Part shown: piece by piece, positions 45,117-54,138 of the stretch
Layout: each line of letters begins with the position of its first letter
How positions within the stretch are numbered: position 1 is the first letter of the stretch
NCBI RefSeq assembly: GCF_024347615.1
Contig: NZ_AP025509.1
Location: 1,736,001 to 1,800,000 of the forward strand
DNA length: 64,000 nucleotides
DNA from: Vibrio splendidus
GTDB lineage: Bacteria > Pseudomonadota > Gammaproteobacteria > Enterobacterales > Vibrionaceae
Reading direction: 5' to 3'
The notes under the pieces: generated by a model
What the model was told of the DNA's origin: nothing
Seen by the model: the letters and a program-made list of their open reading frames with translations, nothing else
Database searches by the model: none
Made by a program: the position numbers and the translations under genes

Positions 45117-46889
45117 ATGGCAATTATGAAAGCGATTGAAGCAGCGGTAGAAGTGCTTAAACGTGAAGGTGTAGACATCGCATTTGGTGTTCCCGGCGCA
45201 GCAATAAACCCTATGTATGCGGCTATGAAAAAGCTCGGAGGAATCGACCACGTCTTAGCTCGCCACGTAGAGGGTGCATCCCATATGGCCGAAGGGTACA
45301 CACGTACTAATCAAGACAATATAGGTGTGTGTATTGGTACCTCTGGCCCTGCGGGAACGGACATGATCACGGGCCTTTATTCTGCGTCTGCAGATTCGAT
45401 CCCAATTCTATGCATCACCGGCCAAGCGCCACGAGCTCGTCTTCACAAAGAAGATTTCCAAGCGGTCGACATTGAATCTATCGCCAAGCCAGTGACCAAG
45501 TGGGCAACCACGGTACTGGAACCTGCACAAGTGCCACGCGCATTCCAAAAAGCCTTTCATTTGATGCGTTCGGGTCGTCCGGGGCCAATCCTGATAGATC
45601 TACCGATTGATGTTCAGTTGGCTGAGATTGAGTTTGATATCGATACCTATGAACCGCTAGAACCTTACAAACCGCAAGCAACTCGCGCGCAGGTTGAGAA
45701 AGCATTAACCATGATGTCTCAATCAGAAAAACCGCTGATTGTATCGGGTGGTGGCGTGATTAACGCTGGCGCGTCCGAATTGCTACAACAGTTCGCCGAA
45801 ATCACCGGTGTGCCAGTGATCCCAACCTTGATGGGCTGGGGCTCTATCCCAGATGACCATGACTTAATGGCGGGTATGGTGGGGCTACAGACTTCTCACC
45901 GTTACGGTAACGAAACCATGCTCAACTCTGATTTCGTGTTTGGTGTCGGTAACCGTTGGGCCAACCGTCATACCGGCTCTGTGGATGTTTACACCGAAGG
46001 TCGTAAGTTTGTTCACGTTGATATTGAACCAACCCAAATCGGCCGCGTGTTCTGTCCGGATTTAGGCATAGTCTCTGATGCGAAAGCTGCGCTAGAGCTA
46101 ATGGTTGAAGTGGCGCAAGAGTGGCGTGACGCTGGCAAGCTGCCGAACCGAAATGCTTGGGCAAGTGAGTGTCAGGAACGCAAATCGACCATGCTGCGTA
46201 AAACCAATTTCGATGAAGCGCCAATGAAGCCTATGCGTGTTTATGAAGAGATGAACAAGGCATTTGGTCGTGACACTTGTTATGTGAGCACCATTGGTTT
46301 GTCGCAAATCGCTGCCGCTCAGTTCCTGCATGTTTATAAGCCGCGTAACTGGATCAACTGTGGTCAAGCTGGCCCACTAGGTTGGACAACACCAGCCGCA
46401 TTGGGTGTAAGAGCAGCTGATCCAAATCGCGATATCGTTGCTATCTCTGGTGATTATGATTTCCAATTTATGATCGAAGAACTGGCCGTTGGTGCTCAAT
46501 TCAACCTGCCATATATTCATGTGTTGGTGAACAACTCGTATCTAGGTTTAATTCGCCAAGCACAGCGTCAATTTGATATCGATTATTGTGTACAACTGGC
46601 GTTTGATAACCAGAATGCGCCTGAGCTTGAAGGCTACGGTGTTGACCATGTTGCCGTTGTTGAAGGCCTAGGCTGTAAGGCGATTCGAGTTCGTGAACCA
46701 GAGCAAATTGCCGCTGCGTTTGAGCAAGCAAAAGAGCTGATGAACAAGCACAAAGTACCGGTTGTTGTTGAGCTGATTCTTGAGCGAGTAACCAACATTG
46801 CGATGGGCGTTGAGATCAATGCTATTAATGAATTTGAGCCACTTGCCGAAAGCCGCGGCGATGCCCCAACGGCGCTGGCGTACAAGTAA
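45117..46889 (+). CDS. gcl: Glyoxylate carboligase (tartronate-semialdehyde synthase)
   Basis: A 590-aa thiamine-diphosphate enzyme joining two glyoxylates into tartronate semialdehyde and CO2. Gcl is unusual in having Val51 where related enzymes have the catalytic Glu, and this protein reads ARHVEGA with Val at position 51. The ThDP motif [11 protein letters not shown] and the N-terminal pyrophosphate domain are present. GGAGG precedes the ATG at 8 nt. It is the first gene of a rightward gcl-hyi-glxR-glycerate kinase series. Confidence 0.96.
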   Translation: MAIMKAIEAAVEVLKREGVDIAFGVPGAAINPMYAAMKKLGGIDHVLARHVEGASHMAEGYTRTNQDNIGVCIGTSGPAGTDMITGLYSASADSIPILCITGQAPRARLHKEDFQAVDIESIAKPVTKWATTVLEPAQVPRAFQKAFHLMRSGRPGPILIDLPIDVQLAEIEFDIDTYEPLEPYKPQATRAQVEKALTMMSQSEKPLIVSGGGVINAGASELLQQFAEITGVPVIPTLMGWGSIPDDHDLMAGMVGLQTSHRYGNETMLNSDFVFGVGNRWANRHTGSVDVYTEGRKFVHVDIEPTQIGRVFCPDLGIVSDAKAALELMVEVAQEWRDAGKLPNRNAWASECQERKSTMLRKTNFDEAPMKPMRVYEEMNKAFGRDTCYVSTIGLSQIAAAQFLHVYKPRNWINCGQAGPLGWTTPAALGVRAADPNRDIVAISGDYDFQFMIEELAVGAQFNLPYIHVLVNNSYLGLIRQAQRQFDIDYCVQLAFDNQNAPELEGYGVDHVAVVEGLGCKAIRVREPEQIAAAFEQAKELMNKHKVPVVVELILERVTNIAMGVEINAINEFEPLAESRGDAPTALAYK

Positions 46890-47006
46890 TCATTAAGTCA
46901 TGTGTATCCGTAGAGCTGAGGCTTAGCTCTACGGAAAAGCCTCCAATAGAGCGAGGCTCTACTACAAATAACCAGATTTTTACAGATAAAGAATAAGGAC
47001 AGAGTC

Positions 47007-47783
47007 ATGGCAAAATTTGCAGCAAACTTGTCAATGTTATTCACGGAAGTTGATTTTATGGATCGCTTTGAGGCCGCTGCAGAAGCGGGCTTTCAAGGTG
47101 TGGAATATCTTTTCCCTTACGCCTTTGATGCTCAGGCACTCAAAGCAAAGCTCGACGCTAATAACCTAGAGCAAGTGCTATTTAATTTGCCCGCGGGTGA
47201 TTGGGACGCTGGCGACCGTGGTATCGCGGTAGACCCAGCAAGAGTTGAAGAATTTCAAGCGGGTGTACCTAAAGCCATCGCTTACGCAAAAGCACTCGGT
47301 TGTACTCAAGTGAATTGCTTGGCGGGGATTGTTCCGCAAGGTGTGACCCAACAAGACGCGCAATCGGCGTTTGTGATTAACCTGCATTACGCGGCGAACG
47401 CGCTAGCAGCAGAAGGCATTAGCTTAGTGATAGAGGCGATCAATACCCGTGATATTCCGGGCTTCTTCTTGAACACGACTGAGCAAGCCAAAGCGATCAT
47501 CAAAGAGGTAGGGAGCGATAACCTTTCTATCCAATACGATATTTATCACATGCAAATTATGGAAGGCGATCTTACGCCGACCATACAGCAGAACATTGGT
47601 CAAATCGCACACGTGCAATTGGCGGATAATCCAGGTCGACACGAACCGGGTACCGGAGAAATCAATTACCCATTCGTGCTTAATTATCTTGATGAGCTTG
47701 GCTATCAAGGCTGGGTGGGCTGCGAATACAAACCTAAAACGACAACGACAGAAGGCCTTGGTTGGCTGCACCAGTACCGTTAA
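47007..47783 (+). CDS. hyi: Hydroxypyruvate isomerase
   Basis: A 258-aa TIM-barrel enzyme interconverting hydroxypyruvate and tartronate semialdehyde. It starts AKFAANLSMLFTEVDFMDRF as in E. coli Hyi, with metal/catalytic Glu in LVIEAINTRD and in GWVGCEYKP, and HVQLADNPGRHEPGTGE. It lies 117 nt after gcl and 37 nt before glxR. Confidence 0.95.
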   Translation: MAKFAANLSMLFTEVDFMDRFEAAAEAGFQGVEYLFPYAFDAQALKAKLDANNLEQVLFNLPAGDWDAGDRGIAVDPARVEEFQAGVPKAIAYAKALGCTQVNCLAGIVPQGVTQQDAQSAFVINLHYAANALAAEGISLVIEAINTRDIPGFFLNTTEQAKAIIKEVGSDNLSIQYDIYHMQIMEGDLTPTIQQNIGQIAHVQLADNPGRHEPGTGEINYPFVLNYLDELGYQGWVGCEYKPKTTTTEGLGWLHQYR

Positions 47784-47820
47784 TTGCGTCTGGTAACCCT
47801 CAAACGTTAAGGAGAACAAC

Positions 47821-48717
47821 ATGTCTAAAATTGCATTTATCGGAACTGGCATCATGGGTAAACCTATGGCGAGTAACCTTCAAAAAGCAGGTCACGATTT
47901 GATTCTGTCGGATCACTTTAATGCAGCACCTGCCGATCTTGTGGCAGCGGGTGCAACGGTCTGTCATTCACCCGCGGAAGCGGCTGAAGCAGCAGATATC
48001 ATTATCTTAATGGTGCCGAATACCCCTCAAGTAGAAGACGTCCTGTTTGGTGACAATGGCGTCGAGCAAGGCCTTACCGCCGGTGGCGCTGCTGGAAAAC
48101 TGGTTATCGATATGAGTTCAATCTCACCAATCGCAACCAAAGCGATTGCAGCGCGAATTAACGAAGGTGGCGCGTCATACCTTGATGCTCCGGTTTCTGG
48201 TGGTGAAGTGGGCGCAATCAATGCTGCGCTGACTATCATGGTGGGCGGTGAGCAAGACGCGTTTGATAAAGCACGCCCTCTGTTCGAAATCATGGGCAAG
48301 AACATCACGCTAGTAGGCGACAACGGTGCCGGTCAAACCTGTAAGGTCGCAAACCAAATCATTGTGGCGTTGAATATCGAAGCCGTGTCTGAGGCACTGG
48401 TGTTTGCATCAAAAGCTGGCGCCGATCCAGCACGCGTACGTCAGGCGCTATTAGGTGGCTTTGCTAACTCTAAGATCTTGGAAGTGCATGGCGAGCGTAT
48501 GGTTGAAGGCACATTTGATCCTGGCTTTAGAATCTCACTTCACCAGAAAGACCTGAACTTAGCGCTAACGGGCGCTCAAGAATTGGGTGTTGCGCTGCCG
48601 AATACGGCCAACGCTCAAGAGCTATTTGGTGAGTGCGCCGAAATGGGCGGTGAAGGTTGGGACCACTCTGCGCTTATCCAAGCGATAGAGAAACGTTCTG
48701 ACCACTCGATTCGCTAG
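47821..48717 (+). CDS. glxR: 2-hydroxy-3-oxopropionate (tartronate semialdehyde) reductase
   Basis: A 298-aa beta-hydroxyacid dehydrogenase reducing tartronate semialdehyde to glycerate. It has a Rossmann motif GTGIMGKPM, a substrate loop DAPVSGGEVGA, and catalytic Lys in GAGQTCKVANQI. AAGGAGA lies 5 nt before the ATG. A longer gap (186 nt) follows before the glycerate kinase. Confidence 0.95.
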   Translation: MSKIAFIGTGIMGKPMASNLQKAGHDLILSDHFNAAPADLVAAGATVCHSPAEAAEAADIIILMVPNTPQVEDVLFGDNGVEQGLTAGGAAGKLVIDMSSISPIATKAIAARINEGGASYLDAPVSGGEVGAINAALTIMVGGEQDAFDKARPLFEIMGKNITLVGDNGAGQTCKVANQIIVALNIEAVSEALVFASKAGADPARVRQALLGGFANSKILEVHGERMVEGTFDPGFRISLHQKDLNLALTGAQELGVALPNTANAQELFGECAEMGGEGWDHSALIQAIEKRSDHSIR

Positions 48718-48903
48718 TTAATTAGGGCTGCTATCGATTCGTAGCCAACAGTTTGTTTATAAATCGCGTAGTTTCGTCTCCTTTTATACGCGTTCCTGAT
48801 ACGAGGCAGAGGTTGAAGTTGTTCCTTTCCAACTTGATCTTAGCAGGCACCCTTTGGCCTTGTATCGGGGTTCTTTTTTTCTCCGTCAACTAAGGAGTGG
48901 CTG

Positions 48904-50214
48904 ATGGACATTGATGCTAAGCAGTTTCTACAAACCCTTTTCTCAAGTGCTGTTAATCAGGCGCTACCTAAAAATCACATCGAACCTTTTCTTCCTCAAG
49001 ACATTTTTTATCGCTCTGCTAATCAAGCCGGGCGTACTGTCGTTATAGGAGCAGGAAAAGCCGCCGCGTCGATGGCCGCTGAGCTCGAAGCCGTCTGGCA
49101 AGTTAAACAACAGCAAGATCTCGCACTGCGTGATCTTGAAGGCTTAGTCGTGACCCGCTACGAACACACCGCCCCCTGCGAACATATCGAAGTGATTGAA
49201 GCGGCGCACCCCGTGCCAGATGCGATGGGCTTAGAAGTAAGCCAACGTATGCTGCAATTAGTGAGTGGCTTGAGTGCCGACGACACGGTTATTTGTCTAT
49301 TGTCGGGTGGCGGCTCTGCACTATTAAGCTTACCCGGTGGTGACATCAGCCTAGCAGAGAAGCAACAAATCAATAAGGCGCTGCTTAAATCAGGCGCCGC
49401 CATTGATGAGATGAACTGTGTGCGCAAACATCTATCTTCGATAAAAGGTGGTCGACTCGCCAAAGCTGCGTATCCAGCAAGAGTTGTGTCACTGGCGATT
49501 TCGGACGTGCCGGGTGATGACATCAGTGTGATTGCATCGGGCCCAACCGTACCCGACACCACCACGCGTTTTGATGCGATGGCCATTTTAGAACGTTATC
49601 AAATAGAAACACCACGCTCGGCATTTGAATGGCTAAATAATCCAGAGTCAGAGACCATTAAGCCAGATGATGCCTGTTGGAAGAACGCGGAGCACCATAT
49701 TATCGCCACCCCGATGTCGGCATTGGAATCCGCTGCAGCAGAAGCTGAAGGCTTAGGTATTCCGGCTTATGTGTTGAGTGATTGCATAGAGGGAGAAGCG
49801 CGAGAAGTGGCGAAGGTTCATGCAGCGCTGGCTAAGCAAGTGGCTAATAACAAGCACCCATTCGAGACGCCTTGCGTGATACTTTCCGGCGGGGAAACCA
49901 CGGTAACCGTTAAGGGAAATGGTCGCGGTGGGCGTAACTGTGAGTTCCTTTTAAGCTTGTATAACGAGCTCAAAGGCCAAGACAATATCTTCGCATTGGC
50001 TGCCGATACCGACGGGATTGATGGTGTTGAAGACAATGCGGGAGCATGGATTACGCCTCAAACATGGCAACAAGGTTCGAGCCTGTCGCTTAAAGCGCAA
50101 GATTACCTCGATGCCAACAATAGCTACGACTTTTTCAAGCAAGTCGATGTGCTTCTTACCACGGGACCAACGCTGACCAATGTGAATGACTTCAGAGCAA
50201 TATTGATTCTTTAA
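48904..50214 (+). CDS. Glycerate kinase, MOFRL family (TtuD/GckA-like)
   Basis: A 436-aa enzyme phosphorylating glycerate, usually at O2. It has the N-terminal DUF4147 domain (GAGKAAASMA, LLSGGGSALLSLP, SDVPGDDISVIASGPT) and a C-terminal MOFRL domain (VILSGGETTVTVKGNGRGGRNCEF, ALAADTDGIDG). It completes the glyoxylate-to-phosphoglycerate route begun by gcl. AAGGAG precedes the ATG. It is not the class I GarK/GlxK type found in E. coli. Confidence 0.93.
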   Translation: MDIDAKQFLQTLFSSAVNQALPKNHIEPFLPQDIFYRSANQAGRTVVIGAGKAAASMAAELEAVWQVKQQQDLALRDLEGLVVTRYEHTAPCEHIEVIEAAHPVPDAMGLEVSQRMLQLVSGLSADDTVICLLSGGGSALLSLPGGDISLAEKQQINKALLKSGAAIDEMNCVRKHLSSIKGGRLAKAAYPARVVSLAISDVPGDDISVIASGPTVPDTTTRFDAMAILERYQIETPRSAFEWLNNPESETIKPDDACWKNAEHHIIATPMSALESAAAEAEGLGIPAYVLSDCIEGEAREVAKVHAALAKQVANNKHPFETPCVILSGGETTVTVKGNGRGGRNCEFLLSLYNELKGQDNIFALAADTDGIDGVEDNAGAWITPQTWQQGSSLSLKAQDYLDANNSYDFFKQVDVLLTTGPTLTNVNDFRAILIL

Positions 50215-50377
50215 CTTGAACAGTTCAAAAACACGGTATGGAATGGTCGTTTCTTAACAAATAGAGCGGCCATTTTATTGTTATCAATGCGGTGACCTTG
50301 AGTTCTGATATTATCTTCTGGACTAATGAAGCACGTTGATTACTATGATTTTAGTAACGAGCTGTAAAGGATGCAAT

Positions 50378-50992
50378 ATGTCTAGGATCAGACAAAAGAA
50401 TCAAGATTTAATCATCGAAGTCGCGTGTGAACAATTCGCCACTCATGGTTATGCCGCAACAAAAATGGCTGACATCGCAAAAGCGGCCGACATTCCCAAA
50501 CCCAACGTCTTCTACTATTTCAGCTCTAAAGATAAGCTCTACAATGCCGTTCTAGAAACCGTCACTCAGCCTTTACTTGAAGCATCTCGTCCGATTGAAG
50601 AGCTCAGCGATCCTGTTGAAGCCTTGTCCCAATATATTCAAACCAAACTGATCATTTCTCGCGACCATCCACATGCCTCTAAAGTGTTTGCCAATGAAGT
50701 GATGTCGGGCGCGAAAGTGCTACCAAAAGAGATTGGCGATGAGCTGTATAAGCAATCCCAGATGATCCTTGATAAGTTCTCAACGTGGTCAGCACAAGGT
50801 TTAATGGATGACGTTCCTGCACACCACCTGATGTTTACCATCTGGGCAGCCACCCAAACCTACGCCGATTTTGGCTGGCAGATTTGCAGCGTGATGCAGA
50901 AAGATAAGCTCGATGATAAAGACTATGAAGATGCCGCTGAGTTCATCACGCAGCTAGTGATTAAAGGGTGTGGTGTAAAAGGAAAAGCTTAG
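50378..50992 (+). CDS. TetR-family transcriptional regulator
   Basis: A 204-aa regulator with the TetR helix-turn-helix (CEQFATHGYAATKMADIAKAADIPKPNVFYYFSSKDKLY region) and a C-terminal domain of the RutR/TetR_C type. ATG 50378 is chosen because a ribosome site (AAAGGA) lies just upstream; 14 codons of upstream frame are rejected. It follows the glycerate kinase gene by 163 nt in the same direction and may regulate the locus, though the palindromes in the aceB-gcl gap look GntR-like. Confidence 0.9.
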   Translation: MSRIRQKNQDLIIEVACEQFATHGYAATKMADIAKAADIPKPNVFYYFSSKDKLYNAVLETVTQPLLEASRPIEELSDPVEALSQYIQTKLIISRDHPHASKVFANEVMSGAKVLPKEIGDELYKQSQMILDKFSTWSAQGLMDDVPAHHLMFTIWAATQTYADFGWQICSVMQKDKLDDKDYEDAAEFITQLVIKGCGVKGKA

Positions 50993-51014
50993 TTATTTGA
51001 CCTCAAATTAATAC

Positions 51015-51044
51015 AAAAAAGGACATCATTCGATGTCCTTTTTT
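51015..51044. terminator. Bidirectional rho-independent terminator
   Basis: Stem AAAAAAGGACATC / GATGTCCTTTTTT with a 4-nt loop, between the TetR gene and the convergent histidine kinase gene. Confidence 0.93.
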
Positions 51045-51073
51045 GTCTGTGTTGCTTTATGGAAGGGTGACCT

Positions 51074-52378
51074 TTATGTGTCGCTTCGAGAAAAAATGGC
51101 GGTACAACCACAAGTGTCTGGTATTGAGTCTGAATGCGCGTTATCTATCAGTGTTGATGTCCAGCCATAACTGTCTCCGATACGTTTGACGATGATTAAA
51201 CCAAGGCCGTGTTCTGTTTTAGTATCATCACTCAACCCAGCGCCAGTATCAGAAACTGAAATGGTATTAGAGTGGATGATTACCGTGATTTTACCTTGCG
51301 TGGTAAATCGAATCGCGTTTTCAATGTAGTTCTTAAGCACCATATTGACCAGTGGTAACGGCATGTTGAGCGTGGTGTCTGGTTCAACGTTTAACACCAG
51401 TTCAACGCCAGGGGATAACACCGTTTGGTACTTAGATAAGTCGATAGAGCTATCGTCGATCTCAGTTAACGTTTTTTCGGTTGAAGAGTTCTCTTGTTTG
51501 ACAATATTGAGCAGTACCTCGACCGTGTTACTCATCCCATGGGCTGCACCTAAAATACGCTCGCGTTGCTTGGTTTGGAATGCTGGGTCGTTAGGCTTCA
51601 TGGCTTGCAATTCGGCAGCGCCGAGAACAATCGCTATCGGTGTTTTTAATTCGTGACTGGCGTATTTGGCAAACATCATCTCTTGCTTGGCAAGTCGGTC
51701 TTTCATCTTGGAGTAGCTGTTTAGGTGTGAAGTAAGCATCTGCAACTCATCAACCGTGTGAGTCGGAACATGGAAGTTATCAGACTCATGCTTGCTGAGC
51801 TGCGTACTGAGTTCTCCAATGGGTGCCATAAGCTGGTCAAACACTCGCTTGAGGGTAATCCGTAGCACAATGATCAATCCGAGCATCAGTAGGGTCGAGA
51901 TTGCCATCAATACGCCCCAACTGTCGTCCCACAAATCCATATCAAAAGAGCTGATGGTGATGTAAGCAGGGATAGTTTTACCTTGGTCTTTGAAGGCAAA
52001 ATGATAGACGACTACACCGGGTATAAGAATGTGTTCTTCAGAAAGTCTTAGTTCAAAACGTTGGCGAACCACGGTATCCAATGCCATGGGTGGAACCTTT
52101 TTGAGTTGGTCGGAAAAGTCCTCTTCACCATAATAAACCGTCACGTTCTCCGATAGCTTTAGGCTGCCATCGGGAGAAAGACGTTTGTAGAATTGCTCTG
52201 CTACCCCTTTGAATGATTTCAGGTGATTCTCTATTTGAGCTTCTTCCTGCAAAACTAGACGCAGTGAGAACACAAAAAATACAACGCATGAAGAGACCAG
52301 AGCGATGACAGAAAAGGTGCGCATGGTACGGATTCTGACATCTTCGATTGAGTTGCCTAGTTTGGTTCGAATTTTCAT
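51074..52378 (-). CDS. Two-component sensor histidine kinase
   Basis: A 434-aa protein with two membrane helices (about 19-43 and 155-180), a periplasmic sensor of about 110 residues, a linker, the phospho-acceptor H box ASHELKTP (His242), an N box NYIENAIRF and G boxes VSDTGAGLS and HGLGLIIVK. It starts 2 nt after the response regulator stop, so they form one unit. It is divergent from an RND efflux pair that it probably controls in response to an envelope signal. Confidence 0.93.
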   Translation of the reverse strand: MKIRTKLGNSIEDVRIRTMRTFSVIALVSSCVVFFVFSLRLVLQEEAQIENHLKSFKGVAEQFYKRLSPDGSLKLSENVTVYYGEEDFSDQLKKVPPMALDTVVRQRFELRLSEEHILIPGVVVYHFAFKDQGKTIPAYITISSFDMDLWDDSWGVLMAISTLLMLGLIIVLRITLKRVFDQLMAPIGELSTQLSKHESDNFHVPTHTVDELQMLTSHLNSYSKMKDRLAKQEMMFAKYASHELKTPIAIVLGAAELQAMKPNDPAFQTKQRERILGAAHGMSNTVEVLLNIVKQENSSTEKTLTEIDDSSIDLSKYQTVLSPGVELVLNVEPDTTLNMPLPLVNMVLKNYIENAIRFTTQGKITVIIHSNTISVSDTGAGLSDDTKTEHGLGLIIVKRIGDSYGWTSTLIDNAHSDSIPDTCGCTAIFSRSDT

Positions 52379-52380
52379 AC

Positions 52381-53079
52381 TTATTGAGGCTCACTAGCAG
52401 ACAAGATCAACTGAAACCCGTGCTTAGGAATTGTCTTCAACATTGGGAACTCGAATGGTTTATCGAGTACGTTTCGCAGCAGGTAGATATGGCTGCGGAG
52501 TACATCTTTATCTGGAATATCATCGCCCCACAGCATGTATATCAAGCTTTCACGAGATACGACGCCGCCTTGGGCTTTCACTAATTCTCTTAGAATCTGA
52601 AACAAGATCGGTGTCAGGGTTAGGGTTCGTTTGTCTCTTGACGCTGTATGCGTTTTCTCATCAATCGTTACCTTGCCATAGCTTAAGATCTTTTGAGCAA
52701 CCAAGCCTTTATGGCGTTTGATAAGCGCGTAAAGACGAGCTTCCAGTTCTGGAAATTTAAACGGCTTAGTGACAAAGTCATCCGCGCCGGAGTCGAAGCT
52801 GTTCAGTAGATCTTCTTGGCCATTTAAAGCTGTTAGCATCAAAATCGGTGTCGTTATGCCATTTTGGCGCAATTTAGCTGCCACTTGCATGCCGTTAAGC
52901 TTGGGCAACATGACATCGAGAACAATCGCGTCGAAGTCATTGTGCATGGCTAGATTAAGACCTTGTTCGCCATCAGAAGCAAAATCTGCGATTGCCTCTT
53001 TAACCTCTAAGAAGTCGGCAATAATGCCTTGTAGTTCGATATTGTCTTCAATGACTAGAATACGGCTGCGTTCAAGCAT
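52381..53079 (-). CDS. OmpR-family response regulator
   Basis: A 232-aa protein with a receiver domain (acidic pair at 11-12, phospho-Asp55 in VLDVMLPK, Thr in MLTALNG, Lys in VTKPFKF) and a winged-helix DNA-binding domain (ESLIYMLWGDDIPDKDVLRSHIYLLR). GGAG lies 7 nt before the ATG. Direct repeats in the intergenic region upstream are candidate binding sites. Confidence 0.95.
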   Translation of the reverse strand: MLERSRILVIEDNIELQGIIADFLEVKEAIADFASDGEQGLNLAMHNDFDAIVLDVMLPKLNGMQVAAKLRQNGITTPILMLTALNGQEDLLNSFDSGADDFVTKPFKFPELEARLYALIKRHKGLVAQKILSYGKVTIDEKTHTASRDKRTLTLTPILFQILRELVKAQGGVVSRESLIYMLWGDDIPDKDVLRSHIYLLRNVLDKPFEFPMLKTIPKHGFQLILSASEPQ

Positions 53080-53093
53080 CGACTTGCTCCACT

Positions 53094-53147
53094 AAAATAT
53101 CTGCTCTCATTAAAACGTCTGTTCTCATCAAAACATCGACTCCCAGA
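53094..53147. repeat. Imperfect 18-bp tandem repeat upstream of the response regulator
   Basis: Three degenerate 18-nt units, each beginning AAAA and containing TCTG(C/T)TCTCAT or a variant, lie just upstream of the response regulator start, in its likely 5'-UTR. Confidence 0.6.
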
Positions 53148-53169
53148 AAAAATCTAGCCTACCTAAAAT

Positions 53170-53266
53170 TATGTCGAATTTATGTCTAATTGATAGCGTT
53201 GATTAAAAAATGGAGCTTCATCAGATTCTTTTTCAATGTCGAATCGACTTCGACTTTAATTCGACA
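53170..53266. promoter_or_regulatory. Candidate response-regulator binding sites
   Basis: TTATGTCGAAT is immediately repeated as TTATGTCTAAT (53170-53191). Further along, TGTCGAAT (53237-53244) and its inverse ATTCGACA (53259-53266) flank a CGACTTCGAC core. Repeats of this type at about 11-nt spacing suit an OmpR-type dimer and lie between the regulator and the efflux genes. Confidence 0.5.
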
Positions 53267-53311
53267 AAGCCAGTTCAACAATAGTTCACATCAATAGGTG
53301 AAGGTTGAATT

Positions 53312-54136
53312 ATGAAAACTAAAATTATCGCGCTGGCAGCACTTCTCGGTGTCTCAACGACTCACGTACCACTAGCTCAAGCAACAGAGCTGATCGGTCA
53401 CGTTCAAGGGTTAAACAGACACAGTGTTGTGGCTGAGGTGCCCGGTGTCGTGGAGATGAATAACCTTGAAGTGGGTGACGCCGTAAACCAAGAACAAATA
53501 CTGGCTCAGATTAAAGCCGATGATTTTAAGTTTAGCGTGGATAAGGCCAAGGCCAATCTTACCCTTGCGCAGGCTGATCTAGCATTGCGAAAGGCTACAT
53601 ATAACCGCTATCAAGCTCTCATCAAAAAGAACAGTCTTTCAATGGGGGAGTTAGATACAGCACGTGCCGAGTTTCTCAGTGCTAAAGCTTCAGTTTCCGT
53701 CGCTCAAATCGATTACCAACAATCTCTAGTGGATCTCGAAAATACGCAAATTGAATCTCTTATCTCGGGTTACATCTCTAACAAACCCGCGCAATCTGGA
53801 GCTTGGGTGAGTGAAGGCGATTTGCTTTATGAAGTGGTCAATATCGATAAAGTCACTCTGTCATTTATGGCGAGTGAGTATGACTTAAAGCACTTCATCG
53901 TTGGTCAGGAAGTCGTGGTGTGGTCTGAAACTAACCCAGAGATCAAAATGGAAGCGAATGTGCAGCGTATTGGTGTCGAGATGCAAAATTTAACTTACCC
54001 AGTATTGGTCGAGATCACCAACCAAGGGCATCAATTTAAGCCGGGGATGTCGGTTTACGCCTCGACAGATCTTTCGGTGACAAATATAACAACTGCTCAA
54101 ACTGTATCGAACTCGAACCAAGGTAAAGGGCAGTAG
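53312..54136 (+). CDS. RND efflux periplasmic adaptor (MFP family), short
   Basis: A 274-aa protein with signal peptide (ending PLAQA), a biotinyl-lipoyl-like segment (VPGVVEMNNLEVGDAVNQEQILAQI), a helical hairpin with KANLTLAQADLALRKATYNRY, and a beta-barrel domain (GDLLYEVVNIDKVTL). It is shorter than typical AcrA-like adaptors (about 360-400 aa), mainly at the C-terminal membrane-proximal domain. It is coupled to the RND permease 2 nt downstream. Confidence 0.9.
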   Translation: MKTKIIALAALLGVSTTHVPLAQATELIGHVQGLNRHSVVAEVPGVVEMNNLEVGDAVNQEQILAQIKADDFKFSVDKAKANLTLAQADLALRKATYNRYQALIKKNSLSMGELDTARAEFLSAKASVSVAQIDYQQSLVDLENTQIESLISGYISNKPAQSGAWVSEGDLLYEVVNIDKVTLSFMASEYDLKHFIVGQEVVVWSETNPEIKMEANVQRIGVEMQNLTYPVLVEITNQGHQFKPGMSVYASTDLSVTNITTAQTVSNSNQGKGQ

Positions 54137-54138
54137 AG

